Notes: generated from the letters alone by a model not told the origin. A stretch of DNA of 64,000 nt from Palsa-504 sp963742795 (GCA_963742795.1 CAVUNL010000003.1:1-64000), one strand, 5' to 3'. Counted from the first letter of the stretch, positions 49,668 through 58,383 are shown. Program-made: numbers and translations.

Positions 49668-51683
49668 ATGAGCCTCAACGATGTCCAGCTGCTGCTGGCC
49701 GACGTGGCGTTCATCGTCATCTTGGCCCGGCTACTGGGCACGGCGGCCAAGCTCCTGGGCCAGCCCCCGGTGCTGGGTGAGATCCTGGCCGGGATCCTGC
49801 TGGGGCCCACGTTCTTCCACGGCACGATCACCAAGGCGCTGTTCCCGGCCAGCCTGATCCCGCCGCTGACCGCTCTCGCCGACATCGGCCTGGTCCTGTT
49901 CATGTTCGTGGTCGGGTACGAGGTGGACCTGCGCCTCATCCGGGGTCGCGAGCGCGTCGCGGTGGGCGTATCCACCTGCTCGGTCATCCTGCCCCTCGGC
50001 CTGGGAACGGCGCTCGGCGTATGGCTGGCCCACCGCAACCACCTGCACCACGTCTCCACCTTCGCGCTGTTCATCGGCACCGCGATGGCCGCCACTGCGT
50101 TCCCCGTCCTGGCCCGCATCCTCACCGACCGGGGCCTGCACCGGACCCGTATCGGCGGAATCGCGCTGGCCAGCGCGGCGATCGCGGACGTGCTGGCCTG
50201 GGCGCTGCTGGCCGTCGTGGTGGCCCTGGCCGGAAGCAGCGCGCAGTGGAAGGTCCTGCTCGCGATCCCGTACGCGGCCGCGATGTTCGGTATCGTCCGG
50301 CCGCTGCTGCGCCGGCTATCCCGGTTCTACCTGCAAGCGGGCCGACTCACCCCGAACATCCTGGCCACCGTGCTGGCCGGGCTACTGCTGTCCTGCTACG
50401 CCACCAACTGGATGGGCCTGCACTTCATCTTCGGCGCGTTCCTATTCGGCGTCATCATGCCACGCGAGAACGTCCTGGGGATGCGGGAGGAAATCCTCGA
50501 GCACCTCGTGCAGCTCAGCGTCCTGGTCCTGCTCCCCATATATTTCGTGGTGTCCGGGCTGAGCATCAACCTGTCCACCATCGGCAGCTCCGGGCTGGAG
50601 GAACTCGCCGCGATCCTGGTCGTCGCCATCGTCGGGAAGCTGGTCGGCGCCTACCTCGGCGCCCAGCTCACCGGGGTCCGCGGCCGCAACGCTGGCGTGA
50701 TCGCCACCCTGATGAACACCAGGGGCCTGACCGAACTGGTCATCCTGGGCGTCGGCCTCCAGCTGCACATCCTGACCAAGCCGCTGTACACCCTGATGGT
50801 GGTCATGGCGCTGGTCACTACGGCGATGAGCGGGCCGCTGCTCAAGGCCATCTACCCCGACCGGGTCATGCAGCGTGACCTGGCCGCCGCGGACCGGGCG
50901 CAGCTCGCGGGCGGCCCAGCGTACCGGATCCTGGTCCTGATCGACCAGCCGGACGCCGCGGTACCCCTGGTCGACATCGGAGCCGACCTGGCCGCTACCC
51001 GGCCCGGCAGCGAGCTGGCCCTGGTCGGCCTGGTCTCGATCCGGGCCGAAAAGCGGCTGGATCTCGGCGCGGGCCTGGGCGGCGAGCTGCTGCAGATGAC
51101 CACCGTCATGGGCCAGTTGCACGAGCTCGCCGAGCGGGCGGCGGCCCGCGGCGCTCCGGCGACCGTGCTCTCACGCTTCAGCGACGACGTAGCCGGCGAG
51201 CTATCGGCCTACGTGATGGCCGCCGAGCCCGACACCATCGTGCTCGACTCCGGTCATGCCGCGTACGAGGATCAGGCGTACGCGGCGATCCGGGCCGACG
51301 GCCGGACCCGTCTGATCACCGCGTCCGGGCCCGTGCCGGACGCGCCGAGCGCCGTGGCGGTGTACTCCGGCCACGGCGGCGACGCCTCCGCGGCCCTGAA
51401 TGTGGCCACCCAGCTCGCCGCGGCCCGGCACCTGCGGCTCGTGCTGGTCGGCGCCGACGGCCGGCGCAGCCGCAGCGGTCTCGCGGACCTTATACACCGG
51501 GGCATCCAGGCCAGCAGCGGCCCGCCGCCGGAGGGCGCCCTGCTCGTCGCCGGCGAAGACGGCGCCGCGGCCGTCGCCACCGGAGCGCACCTGACCGTGC
51601 GGGCGGGCAGCGCCGAGGACATCGAGGCCCGCCCCGAAATCGCGACTCCGGTCTCCGCTCTGGAGCCAGGAAGGCAGCCATGA
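49668..51683 (+). CDS. CPA2 cation/proton antiporter with C-terminal stress-type domains
   Basis: 671 residues. Residues 1-395 are the Na+/H+-exchanger fold with about 12 helices (LGQPPVLGEILAGILLGPTF, LFMFVVGYEVDL, AATAFPVLARILTDRGLHRT, NTRGLTELVILGVGLQLHIL). Residues 415-670 are cytosolic and look like two universal-stress-protein-type alpha/beta units (YRILVLIDQPDAAVPLVDIG and AVAVYSGHGGDASAALNVAT). Such antiporters (KefB/CvrA-like) exchange K+ or Na+ for H+. The stop overlaps the next kinase start (ATGA, 51680-51683), a strong sign that the kinase regulates the transporter. Confidence 0.85.
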   Translation: MSLNDVQLLLADVAFIVILARLLGTAAKLLGQPPVLGEILAGILLGPTFFHGTITKALFPASLIPPLTALADIGLVLFMFVVGYEVDLRLIRGRERVAVGVSTCSVILPLGLGTALGVWLAHRNHLHHVSTFALFIGTAMAATAFPVLARILTDRGLHRTRIGGIALASAAIADVLAWALLAVVVALAGSSAQWKVLLAIPYAAAMFGIVRPLLRRLSRFYLQAGRLTPNILATVLAGLLLSCYATNWMGLHFIFGAFLFGVIMPRENVLGMREEILEHLVQLSVLVLLPIYFVVSGLSINLSTIGSSGLEELAAILVVAIVGKLVGAYLGAQLTGVRGRNAGVIATLMNTRGLTELVILGVGLQLHILTKPLYTLMVVMALVTTAMSGPLLKAIYPDRVMQRDLAAADRAQLAGGPAYRILVLIDQPDAAVPLVDIGADLAATRPGSELALVGLVSIRAEKRLDLGAGLGGELLQMTTVMGQLHELAERAAARGAPATVLSRFSDDVAGELSAYVMAAEPDTIVLDSGHAAYEDQAYAAIRADGRTRLITASGPVPDAPSAVAVYSGHGGDASAALNVATQLAAARHLRLVLVGADGRRSRSGLADLIHRGIQASSGPPPEGALLVAGEDGAAAVATGAHLTVRAGSAEDIEARPEIATPVSALEPGRQP

Positions 51684-52510
51684 CCATGACCGACCAACGC
51701 GACGGCATCGCTGACTATAAATTCGTCCGTCAGCTCGGCACCGGCAGCCATGGGGTGTTCTACCTCGCCCATCCCCCCAAGCGGCTGCCGGTCGCGGCCG
51801 AGTTCGTGGCGGTGAAGGTACTGTCCGGCGGCAGCAGCCAGGACGTGTTCAGGTGGGCCCACCGCGAGCTCGCGGCCTTCGCGGCGGTCAGCTCGCCGTA
51901 CCTGGTCACCCTGTACGACGCGGGCCAGCAGGGCGAGGAGGTCTACTACTCGATGGAATACCTGCCCGGCGGCTCGGTCGCCGTACCTGCCGAACCACTC
52001 ACCCGGGCCAGCGCCCTGCAGGCGATGGCGAACGCGTCCCGCGCCACGCACGCCCTGCACGAAGCCGGCATCGCCCACCGTGACATCAAGCCGGGCAACG
52101 TCCTGCTCTACCCGGGCGGGGCCAAGCTGGCCGACCTGGGCCTCAGCCACGTGCTGCGGCCGGGTATCACCATCACCAGAATGGGACCAGCGGGAGATAT
52201 CGGGTACCTCGACCCGTCCCTGATCCGCGGCGACCGCCCGTCGCGGGCCAGCGACGTGTTCTCGCTGGGCGCCACCTTGCACTTCGCCGTGGCCGGCGAG
52301 GGCCTGTACGGGCCGCTACCCGACGACGACCCGCTCCTGGCCATGCGTCGTGTCATGACGAACCCGCCCACCATCTCCGCCCGCGTGGACCCGGACATTC
52401 GGCAGGTTATCGCCTGGGCCATCGCCACCAACCCGTCGGAGCGGCCCGCGACGGCGCAGCAGCTCGCCGAGCGGATCGAGGCGCTCGCCCTGGCGCCCGC
52501 CCCCGACTAG
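51680..52510 (+). CDS. Soluble Ser/Thr protein kinase
   Basis: 276 residues, little more than a catalytic domain. LGTGSHGVFYLAH (glycine loop), VAVKVL (lysine), IAHRDIKPGNVLLYPGGAKL (catalytic loop), ADLGLSHV (DFG is DLG), and GDIGYLDPSLIRGDRPSRASDVFSLGATL (activation end) are intact. It has no membrane helix or PASTA domain, unlike PknB. It is translationally coupled to the antiporter; the simplest reading is phosphorylation of that transporter or of an FHA partner. Confidence 0.88.
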   Translation: MTMTDQRDGIADYKFVRQLGTGSHGVFYLAHPPKRLPVAAEFVAVKVLSGGSSQDVFRWAHRELAAFAAVSSPYLVTLYDAGQQGEEVYYSMEYLPGGSVAVPAEPLTRASALQAMANASRATHALHEAGIAHRDIKPGNVLLYPGGAKLADLGLSHVLRPGITITRMGPAGDIGYLDPSLIRGDRPSRASDVFSLGATLHFAVAGEGLYGPLPDDDPLLAMRRVMTNPPTISARVDPDIRQVIAWAIATNPSERPATAQQLAERIEALALAPAPD

Positions 52511-52560
52511 CCGATGAGGAGGACCTGACCGGCGCCCGGCGGCCCGGGACGGAAACGGCA

Positions 52561-53883
52561 ATGACTTCAGAGCTGATCAGCGAGCCGGCAGGGCCGCGAT
52601 TCGGGCCGTACATCCTGACCGCCGTGCTGGGCCGCGGCGGCATGGGGGTGGTCTACCGCGCGTTCGATACCGCCAAGGGACGCACCGTGGCGCTCAAGGT
52701 GCTGATCCCCGAACTCGCCGCGGACCGCGCCTTCCAGGACCGGTTCCGCCGCGAGTCCAAACGCGCCGCCCGGCTCAGCGAGCCGCACATCATCCCCATC
52801 CACGACTACGGCCAGATCGACGGCCGGCTGTTCATCGACATGCGGCTGGTGGACGGCATCGACCTGGCCACCCTGCTGGACCGGGACGGGCCGATGCCGC
52901 CGGCCGCCGCCGCCTGGATCAGCGCCCAGGTCGCCTCGGCGCTGGACGCCGCGCACACCGACGGGCTCATCCACCGGGACGTCAAGCCGTCCAACGTGCT
53001 GATCACCGGCCAAGGCAAGAGCATGCCGTTCGCCTACCTGATCGACTTCGGGATCGCCCGGGTCGTCAACGGCGCCAGCCTGTCCACCAGCAGCAGCACC
53101 ATCGGCACGGTGGCTTACATGGCCCCCGAGCGCTTCTCCGGATCACCCGGTGACTGCCGTGCCGACGTGTACTCGCTGGCCTGCGTGCTGTACGAGTGCC
53201 TGACCGGGCACGCCCCCTTCGCCGGGGAGATGGTGGCCGTCATGTGGGCCCAGCTCAACGCCGTGCCGCCCGCGCCCAGCACGCTCCAGCCCGGCCTGCC
53301 CGCTGCGGTCGACGACGTCGTGGCGCGCGGACTGGCCAAGAACCCGGCCCAGCGGTACGGCACCGCCGGCGAACTGGCCGAGGCCATCCTGGCCGCCACC
53401 TCCGATTTCGGCGCGGTGAGCGTCCCGCTGTCCGACCCGGTGCGCGGCCAGGCGCATCCGCCCACGGTCAAGGACTCCGAGCCGGCCGGCGTATCGGGCC
53501 CCGTCCGGCCCGAGACCGACATCCCGCTGTGGGACAGCGACCCCGGCGGCCAGGCCCGGACGGCGCTGCGCGCCATCGTCTCCAATCCGGACCTGGGCGT
53601 GGCCGCGCTGTCCAGCACGCAGGCCATGTCGACCGCACTGCGGGACCTGCTGCCCGACATGCCGCGGGAGACCAAGGTGCTCGTCGCCGCGGCCGAGGAG
53701 GGCGTAGCCGAGGCGCTCAGCTATCACGTGGCGCGCGGCATGGACTCCGCCACCGTGCGCGACAAGGTGGCCAGGTCCTTCGCCCGCCACACCGGCTTCC
53801 GGCCCGCCGCCTGCCAGTGGGCGGTCGACGAACTAGCCGTCGTGCTCGGCCTGGACTCCGCCGGCGCCCGCCCCGGCCGGTAG
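52561..53883 (+). CDS. Ser/Thr protein kinase with C-terminal helical domain
   Basis: 440 residues. A canonical Hanks-type kinase at about 15-275: LGRGGMGVVYRAF, VALKVL, LIHRDVKPSNVLI, LIDFGIARVV, GTVAYMAPERFSG. A Pro-rich linker follows and then a helical domain of about 100 residues (ARTALRAIVSNPDLGVAALS, LRDLLPDMPRETKVLVAAAE, ACQWAVDELAVVLGL). There is no membrane segment. The C-terminal domain resembles helical adaptor domains seen at the ends of other actinobacterial signalling proteins; I infer a protein-interaction role. Confidence 0.87.
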   Translation: MTSELISEPAGPRFGPYILTAVLGRGGMGVVYRAFDTAKGRTVALKVLIPELAADRAFQDRFRRESKRAARLSEPHIIPIHDYGQIDGRLFIDMRLVDGIDLATLLDRDGPMPPAAAAWISAQVASALDAAHTDGLIHRDVKPSNVLITGQGKSMPFAYLIDFGIARVVNGASLSTSSSTIGTVAYMAPERFSGSPGDCRADVYSLACVLYECLTGHAPFAGEMVAVMWAQLNAVPPAPSTLQPGLPAAVDDVVARGLAKNPAQRYGTAGELAEAILAATSDFGAVSVPLSDPVRGQAHPPTVKDSEPAGVSGPVRPETDIPLWDSDPGGQARTALRAIVSNPDLGVAALSSTQAMSTALRDLLPDMPRETKVLVAAAEEGVAEALSYHVARGMDSATVRDKVARSFARHTGFRPAACQWAVDELAVVLGLDSAGARPGR

Positions 53884-53922
53884 CATCCGCGGGTCGAGTC
53901 CCACCATCTGGTCCCGCTCGGG

Positions 53923-53928
53923 TAAGAT
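53923..53928 (+). promoter_or_regulatory. -10 box of the gcvP transcript
   Basis: TAAGAT, about 20 bases before the glycine riboswitch; transcription would start near 53935. No clear -35 box. Confidence 0.4.
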
Positions 53929-53944
53929 CGCAACTGCTGATGAC

Positions 53945-54050
53945 ACCGGCCGGGAGAGATCCCGCTTAAGCGGCGGGCGCCGAAGGGGCAACATCCCCGG
54001 AACCTCTCAGGCACACGAACCGGACGGGACAGGCATCTCTGGAGCGGGCC
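53945..54050 (+). ncRNA. Glycine riboswitch
   Basis: The conserved aptamer blocks appear in order: CGGGAGAG (53951-53958), GCGCCGAAGGGGCAA (53977-53991), CCTCTCAGGC (54003-54012) and ACCGGAC (54019-54025). A 3' tail with ATCTCTGGAG (54035-54044) follows, as in many singlet glycine riboswitches. It lies in the untranslated leader of gcvP, where glycine binding is known to switch on the cleavage system. Confidence 0.88.
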
Positions 54051-54147
54051 CGTGCTGGCCACGGAAGGCGACCCGGGCACCCCCGGGCCCTCGCGGGACC
54101 GCGACAGACGGGGAGCCAGCGACCGCGCTCGTCCGGGGAGGCTCTCG

Positions 54148-56964
54148 ATGACAGATTTCGCCGCACGCCATATCGGGCCCGACGAGGCCGCCCAGCGGCA
54201 TATGCTGGCCAGCCTCGGCTACGCCTCGCTCGACGAGCTCATCCGCGCCGCGCTGCCCGAAGACGCCCAGCTCAGCCTGCCCGAGCCGCTGACCGAGAGC
54301 CAGTCCCTCGCCGAGCTGCGCCGGATGGCCAGCCGGAACCAGGTGCTGACCTCCCTGATCGGCCTGGGCTACTACGACACCATCACGCCGGCCGTCATCC
54401 GCCGCAACGTGCTGGAGAACCCCGCCTGGTACACGGCGTACACCCCCTACCAGCCCGAGATCTCCCAGGGCCGGCTCGAAGCGCTGCTGAACTTCCAGAC
54501 CATGATCGCCGACCTTACCGCGCTGCCCTGGGCCGGCGCCTCGCTGCTGGACGAGGCCACCGCCGCGGTGGAAGCCATGACGCTGGCCCGGCGGGCCGCA
54601 CGCCGAGGACACGTCTTCCTCGCCGACGCCGACTGCCTGCCCCAGACGCTCGCCGTGCTGCGCACCCGGGCCGAGCCGCTCGGCATCCACCTGGTCGTCG
54701 AACCGGTGACCGCCGAGGCCATCGAAGCGCAGGACGACCTGTTCGGCGTGCTGCTCCAGTTCCCCGGCGCATCGGGTGTCGTCCGCGACCTGGGGCCCCT
54801 GATCGAGGCCGCGCACGCCCGCGGCGCGCTGGCCGCGGTGGCCGCCGACCTGCTCGCGCTGACCCTGCTCACGCCGCCCGGCGAGCTGGGCGCGGACATC
54901 GCGGTGGGCTCCAGCCAGCGGTTCGGCGTTCCGCTGTTCTTCGGCGGGCCGCATGCGGCTTACATCGCGGTCAGCGACCCGCTCAAGCGCCAGCTGCCCG
55001 GCCGGCTGGTCGGGGTGTCGGTGGACGCTGACGGCCGGCCCGCCTACCGCCTCGCGCTGCAGGCCCGTGAACAGCACATCCGCCGCGAGAAGGCGACCAG
55101 CAACATCTGCACGGCCCAGGTCCTGCTGGCCGTGACCGCCGCCATGTACGCCGTTTATCACGGGCCCGACGGGCTGGCCACCATCGCCCGGGGTGCGCAC
55201 CGTAGCGCCGCGGTGCTCGCCGCCACCCTGCACGAATATGGTCACCGAACGGACCATGGTGACTTCTTCGACACTATCCGGATCGTCTTCCGGGGCGGAC
55301 GGGACGAGGCGGTCCACGCCCTGGACCGGGCCCGGGCCGCGGGCTACAACCTGTACCTGGCGCCGGATGGCGCGCTGCAGGTCAGCTGCGACGAGACCAC
55401 CACCGACGAGCAGTTGCGGGAGCTCGTGGCCGCGATCTGTCAGGTGGAGCGGCGTGCCGACGTGGAGCTGTCCGAAGCGGCGCTCGACGTGCTGCCGGCC
55501 AGCCTGCGGCGTACCTCGCCGTTCCTCACCCATCCGGTGTTCAGCGCTCACCGCAGCGAGACTGCGATGCTGCGCTACCTGCGACGGCTGGCCGACTTCG
55601 ACATCGCCCTGGACCGTTCGATGATCCCGCTCGGCTCGTGCACGATGAAACTGAACGCGGCGGCCGAGATGGAGCCGATCAGCTGGCCGGAGTTCGCCGG
55701 GCTGCATCCGTTCGTCCCGGCCTCGCAGGCCGGAGGCTACCTGGAGCTGATCGATTCGCTCGAGGTCCGGCTGGCCCGGCTCACCGGTTACGACGCGGTG
55801 TCCGTCCAGCCGAACGCCGGCTCCCAGGGCGAACTGGCGGGCCTGCTGGCGATCCGGGGCTACCACTCCTCGCGCGGCGAGCAAGACCGGGACGTGTGCC
55901 TGATCCCGGAGTCGGCGCACGGTACCAACGCGGCCAGCGCGGTACTGGCCGGGCTCCGGGTCGTGGTGGTCAAGTGCGGCCCGGACGGCGCCATCGACGT
56001 CGGTGACCTGCAAGGCAAGCTGGCGGCGCATAGCGGAGAAGTGGCCGCGATCATGCTGACCTACCCGTCCACCGCGGGTGTCTACGAGCAGAACGTGAGC
56101 GCCGTCTCCGCGGCGGTTCACGAGGCGGACGGCCAGGTGTACATCGACGGAGCGAACCTCAACGCGCTGGTCGGGGTGGCCACGCTGCCGTCCTTCGGCG
56201 CTGACGTGTCGCACCTGAACCTGCACAAGACGTTCTGCATCCCGCACGGTGGCGGCGGCCCCGGCGTGGGGCCGATCGCGGTCCGCGCCCACCTGGCGGA
56301 GTTCCTGCCCGGCCGCGGCGAGGTCGGCCCGGTCGCGGCCGCGCCCTACGGCTCCGCGGGCATCCTGCCCATCTCGTGGGCGTACATCGCGATGATGGGC
56401 GCGGCCGGGCTCCGCCGGGCGACCCAGGTCGCGGTGCTGTCGGCCAACTATGTGGCCCGGCGGCTGGCGTCGCACTATCCAGTGCTGTTTACCGGACGGA
56501 ACGGCCTGGTCGCGCACGAATGCGTCATCGACCTGCGCCCGCTGACCCGAGACACCGGCATCAGTGTGGACGACGTGGCCAAGCGTCTGATCGACTACGG
56601 GTTCCACGCGCCCACCATGTCGTTTCCGGTGGCCGGCACGTTCATGATCGAGCCCACCGAGAGCGAGAGCCTGGACGAACTCGACCGGTTCTGCGACGCG
56701 ATGATCGCGATCAGGGCCGAGATCACGCGGGTGGCCGACGGGGAGTACGACCCGCACGACAACCCGCTGAAGAACGCCCCGCACACCGCGGAGATGCTCA
56801 TCGCGGGGGAGTGGAAGCACCCCTATCCCCAGGAGGAAGCGGCCTATCCGGCGGGCACGGACCGCCGGGCCAAGTACTGGCCGCCGGTGCGCCGGATCGA
56901 CCAGGCCTACGGCGACCGGAACCTGGTCTGCGCCTGCCCGCCCCCCGAGGCCTTTGCCAGCTAG
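54148..56964 (+). CDS. gcvP: Glycine dehydrogenase (decarboxylating), glycine cleavage P protein
   Basis: 938 residues from ATG 54148, set by GGGGAGG at 54135-54141; this is the usual length. Start TDFAARHIGPDEAAQRHML, then the first fold half (YTPYQPEISQGRLEALLNFQ) and the PLP-lysine region HLNLHKTFCIPHGGGGPGVG near residue 690. The PLP enzyme decarboxylates glycine and passes the aminomethyl group to the lipoyl arm of GcvH. gcvT and gcvH are not in the window. It lies downstream of the kinase block but has its own promoter and riboswitch. Confidence 0.95.
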   Translation: MTDFAARHIGPDEAAQRHMLASLGYASLDELIRAALPEDAQLSLPEPLTESQSLAELRRMASRNQVLTSLIGLGYYDTITPAVIRRNVLENPAWYTAYTPYQPEISQGRLEALLNFQTMIADLTALPWAGASLLDEATAAVEAMTLARRAARRGHVFLADADCLPQTLAVLRTRAEPLGIHLVVEPVTAEAIEAQDDLFGVLLQFPGASGVVRDLGPLIEAAHARGALAAVAADLLALTLLTPPGELGADIAVGSSQRFGVPLFFGGPHAAYIAVSDPLKRQLPGRLVGVSVDADGRPAYRLALQAREQHIRREKATSNICTAQVLLAVTAAMYAVYHGPDGLATIARGAHRSAAVLAATLHEYGHRTDHGDFFDTIRIVFRGGRDEAVHALDRARAAGYNLYLAPDGALQVSCDETTTDEQLRELVAAICQVERRADVELSEAALDVLPASLRRTSPFLTHPVFSAHRSETAMLRYLRRLADFDIALDRSMIPLGSCTMKLNAAAEMEPISWPEFAGLHPFVPASQAGGYLELIDSLEVRLARLTGYDAVSVQPNAGSQGELAGLLAIRGYHSSRGEQDRDVCLIPESAHGTNAASAVLAGLRVVVVKCGPDGAIDVGDLQGKLAAHSGEVAAIMLTYPSTAGVYEQNVSAVSAAVHEADGQVYIDGANLNALVGVATLPSFGADVSHLNLHKTFCIPHGGGGPGVGPIAVRAHLAEFLPGRGEVGPVAAAPYGSAGILPISWAYIAMMGAAGLRRATQVAVLSANYVARRLASHYPVLFTGRNGLVAHECVIDLRPLTRDTGISVDDVAKRLIDYGFHAPTMSFPVAGTFMIEPTESESLDELDRFCDAMIAIRAEITRVADGEYDPHDNPLKNAPHTAEMLIAGEWKHPYPQEEAAYPAGTDRRAKYWPPVRRIDQAYGDRNLVCACPPPEAFAS

Positions 56965-57153
56965 CGCCTGGGAACGCAAACGCGCCCGCCCCTCCTGCGC
57001 GCACCGCCTGGCGCCCCCGGTTGGGACGCTGGGGAGGGTGCGGCGCGCGCAGACGCGGGAGGCGGGGCGGGCGCGCTGGGTGAACGGAGACCGTGGCTGG
57101 CAGGAAGGGGCGGGGACAGCCGCGGTCGCCGCGGAACTGGCTCGGTATGACTC

Positions 57154-57663
57154 TTACTGGCTGGCGACGGGGAAGGCGTTCAGGTCGGACAGGTGCGCGG
57201 GCAAGCTGAGGGTGACCACGCTCTCCTGCTCCTGCGGGTCGGTACGGGCGACGACCGCCACGGTCATGACATCGCTGCGGTTCACCGGCAGGTGCGGGGT
57301 GCCCGGCGGGACGTACATGAAGTCGCCAGCCTTGACCACGGTGCGGTGGCGCAGGCCCTCGCCGTGCCATACCTCGGTCTCGCCGCTGACGGTATAGATG
57401 GCGGACTCGTGTCCGTCGTGGACGTGGGGTACGCCGCGAGTGCCCGGCGGGATCGTCACCAAGTGCAGGCACAGGGCTCGGGAACCGGCCGACCGGCTGC
57501 TCACGCCGGTGGCCAGGCTCATGCCCTGTTTCCCGTCGTAGCTTTCGCCAGCGCGGATGATGATGACCTCACCGGGGGCGTCGCCGGAAATGTCGCCGGA
57601 AATGTCAACGGGCATCGCCGGAGTGTGGAGTGCTCTCTCCCAGACACCGCTTACTCTGAGCAT
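57154..57663 (-). CDS. Cupin-domain protein
   Basis: 169 residues from ATG 57663, or 153 from ATG 57615. The cupin barrel shows motif 1 as GVPHVHDGHESAIYTVSGETE (His-x-His and Glu ligands) and motif 2 as GDFMYVPPGTPHLPVN. TAGGAT lies eight bases before ATG 57663 and would make a leaderless mRNA there, so I kept the longer form. A direct repeat in the N-terminus gives ISGDISGD. Metal binding is likely; the reaction is unknown. Confidence 0.75.
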   Translation of the reverse strand: MLRVSGVWERALHTPAMPVDISGDISGDAPGEVIIIRAGESYDGKQGMSLATGVSSRSAGSRALCLHLVTIPPGTRGVPHVHDGHESAIYTVSGETEVWHGEGLRHRTVVKAGDFMYVPPGTPHLPVNRSDVMTVAVVARTDPQEQESVVTLSLPAHLSDLNAFPVASQ

Positions 57664-57692
57664 TTGATCGTATCCTATCCGTGATGTCTCCC

Positions 57693-57708
57693 TATGACAG
57701 ATTATGAC
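57693..57708. promoter_or_regulatory. Direct repeats in the AT-rich region upstream of the cupin gene
   Basis: TATGAC at 57693-57698 and 57703-57708, 10 bp apart (one helical turn), within an unusually AT-rich stretch (about 57664-57745). The spacing suits a tandem-binding regulator. Confidence 0.35.
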
Positions 57709-57840
57709 TATGTGTATTCATATAAATACTCTCCGTAAAGTCACTGTGTGCTGTCTGCTCGGTTAGGTGCGCCTTACCAGGAAGTAAGCCTTGCAGCGCG
57801 TGCCGCCGCCGAGGCTGCTCGACGCGATGCTGCGTGCTGG

Positions 57841-57891
57841 TCAAGCCTGCAGTTGCCGCAGCTCGTCCAGGACGGTGAATCGTTCGAACAT
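57841..57891 (-). pseudogene. Vestigial Clp N-terminal-domain gene start
   Basis: Eighteen bases after the HTH gene stop, ATG 57891 opens MFERFTVLDELRQLQA and stops. MFERFT is the characteristic start of Clp-N-domain proteins, which in actinomycetes often follow an HTH gene of exactly this kind. The rest of the domain is gone; an AAARAARLTSW-like stretch in another frame downstream may be a further scrap. Confidence 0.4.
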
Positions 57892-57909
57892 CGCGGGTAT
57901 CCCCTCGGG

Positions 57910-58161
57910 TCAGCGGACGCGGGCGCCTCGGCGGGCCGGATGGCTGACATCTGACCGGCGTGCGTGCTTCTTGTGGACGGCCTGCCGCGATACGCCGAGG
58001 ATCTCCGCGATCTCCTGCCACGACCAGCCGTGCTCCCGTGCGTTGTCCACCTGGAGCGCCTCGAGTTGTTCCAGCAACCTGCGCAGCGCGGCCACGGCCC
58101 GGAGCCCGGTACGCGGGTCCGAGCTGTCCGCCGCGGCAGCCAGGGCGGGTGCGTTATCCAT
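57910..58161 (-). CDS. Small helix-turn-helix protein
   Basis: 83 residues. An N-terminal helix (GLRAVAALRRLLEQLEALQV) precedes a helix-turn-helix with EHGWSWQEIAEILGVSRQAV and HKKHARR. ATG 58161 fits a leaderless promoter with TTGACA-17-TAAATT. Two palindromes overlap that promoter, so it very probably represses itself. This HTH type is usually paired with a Clp-N protein, here decayed. Confidence 0.75.
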   Translation of the reverse strand: MDNAPALAAAADSSDPRTGLRAVAALRRLLEQLEALQVDNAREHGWSWQEIAEILGVSRQAVHKKHARRSDVSHPARRGARVR

Positions 58162-58164
58162 GCC

Positions 58165-58207
58165 GTCAATTTATGTTGACACCAGCCTCATGTCAACTTC
58201 AGTTGAC
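58165..58207 (-). promoter_or_regulatory. Promoter with two palindromic operators
   Basis: On the minus strand: -35 TTGACA (58196-58191), 17-bp spacer, -10 TAAATT (58173-58168), then six bases to ATG 58161. Operators GTCAATTTATGTTGAC (58165-58180) and GTCAACTTCAGTTGAC (58192-58207) share the pattern GTCAAyTT-n2-GTTGAC and cover the -10 and -35 boxes. Confidence 0.7.
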
Positions 58208-58383
58208 GGCCGAAAGTGGGCAGAGCAGGGCGGCGCGTTCGGATGCGCGCCGATTACGATGCGCTTACGAGGGCGGCTGAACCGTGCGAGATGACGTGAT
58301 GTTCCCGTAACTAAAGGGGAGAAGCCCGGAGAGCCATCCGGGCTGGGTTGAGCATACGATCCAGCTAGGCCCGCAACGGAGGA

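Noticed and set aside
54007..56979. 990-codon minus-strand frame opposite gcvP
   Set aside because: Shadow frame; gcvP and its riboswitch are unambiguous on the plus strand.
56965..57153. GC-rich inverted segments after gcvP as terminator
   Set aside because: Only short imperfect stems of a kind expected by chance in such GC-rich sequence.
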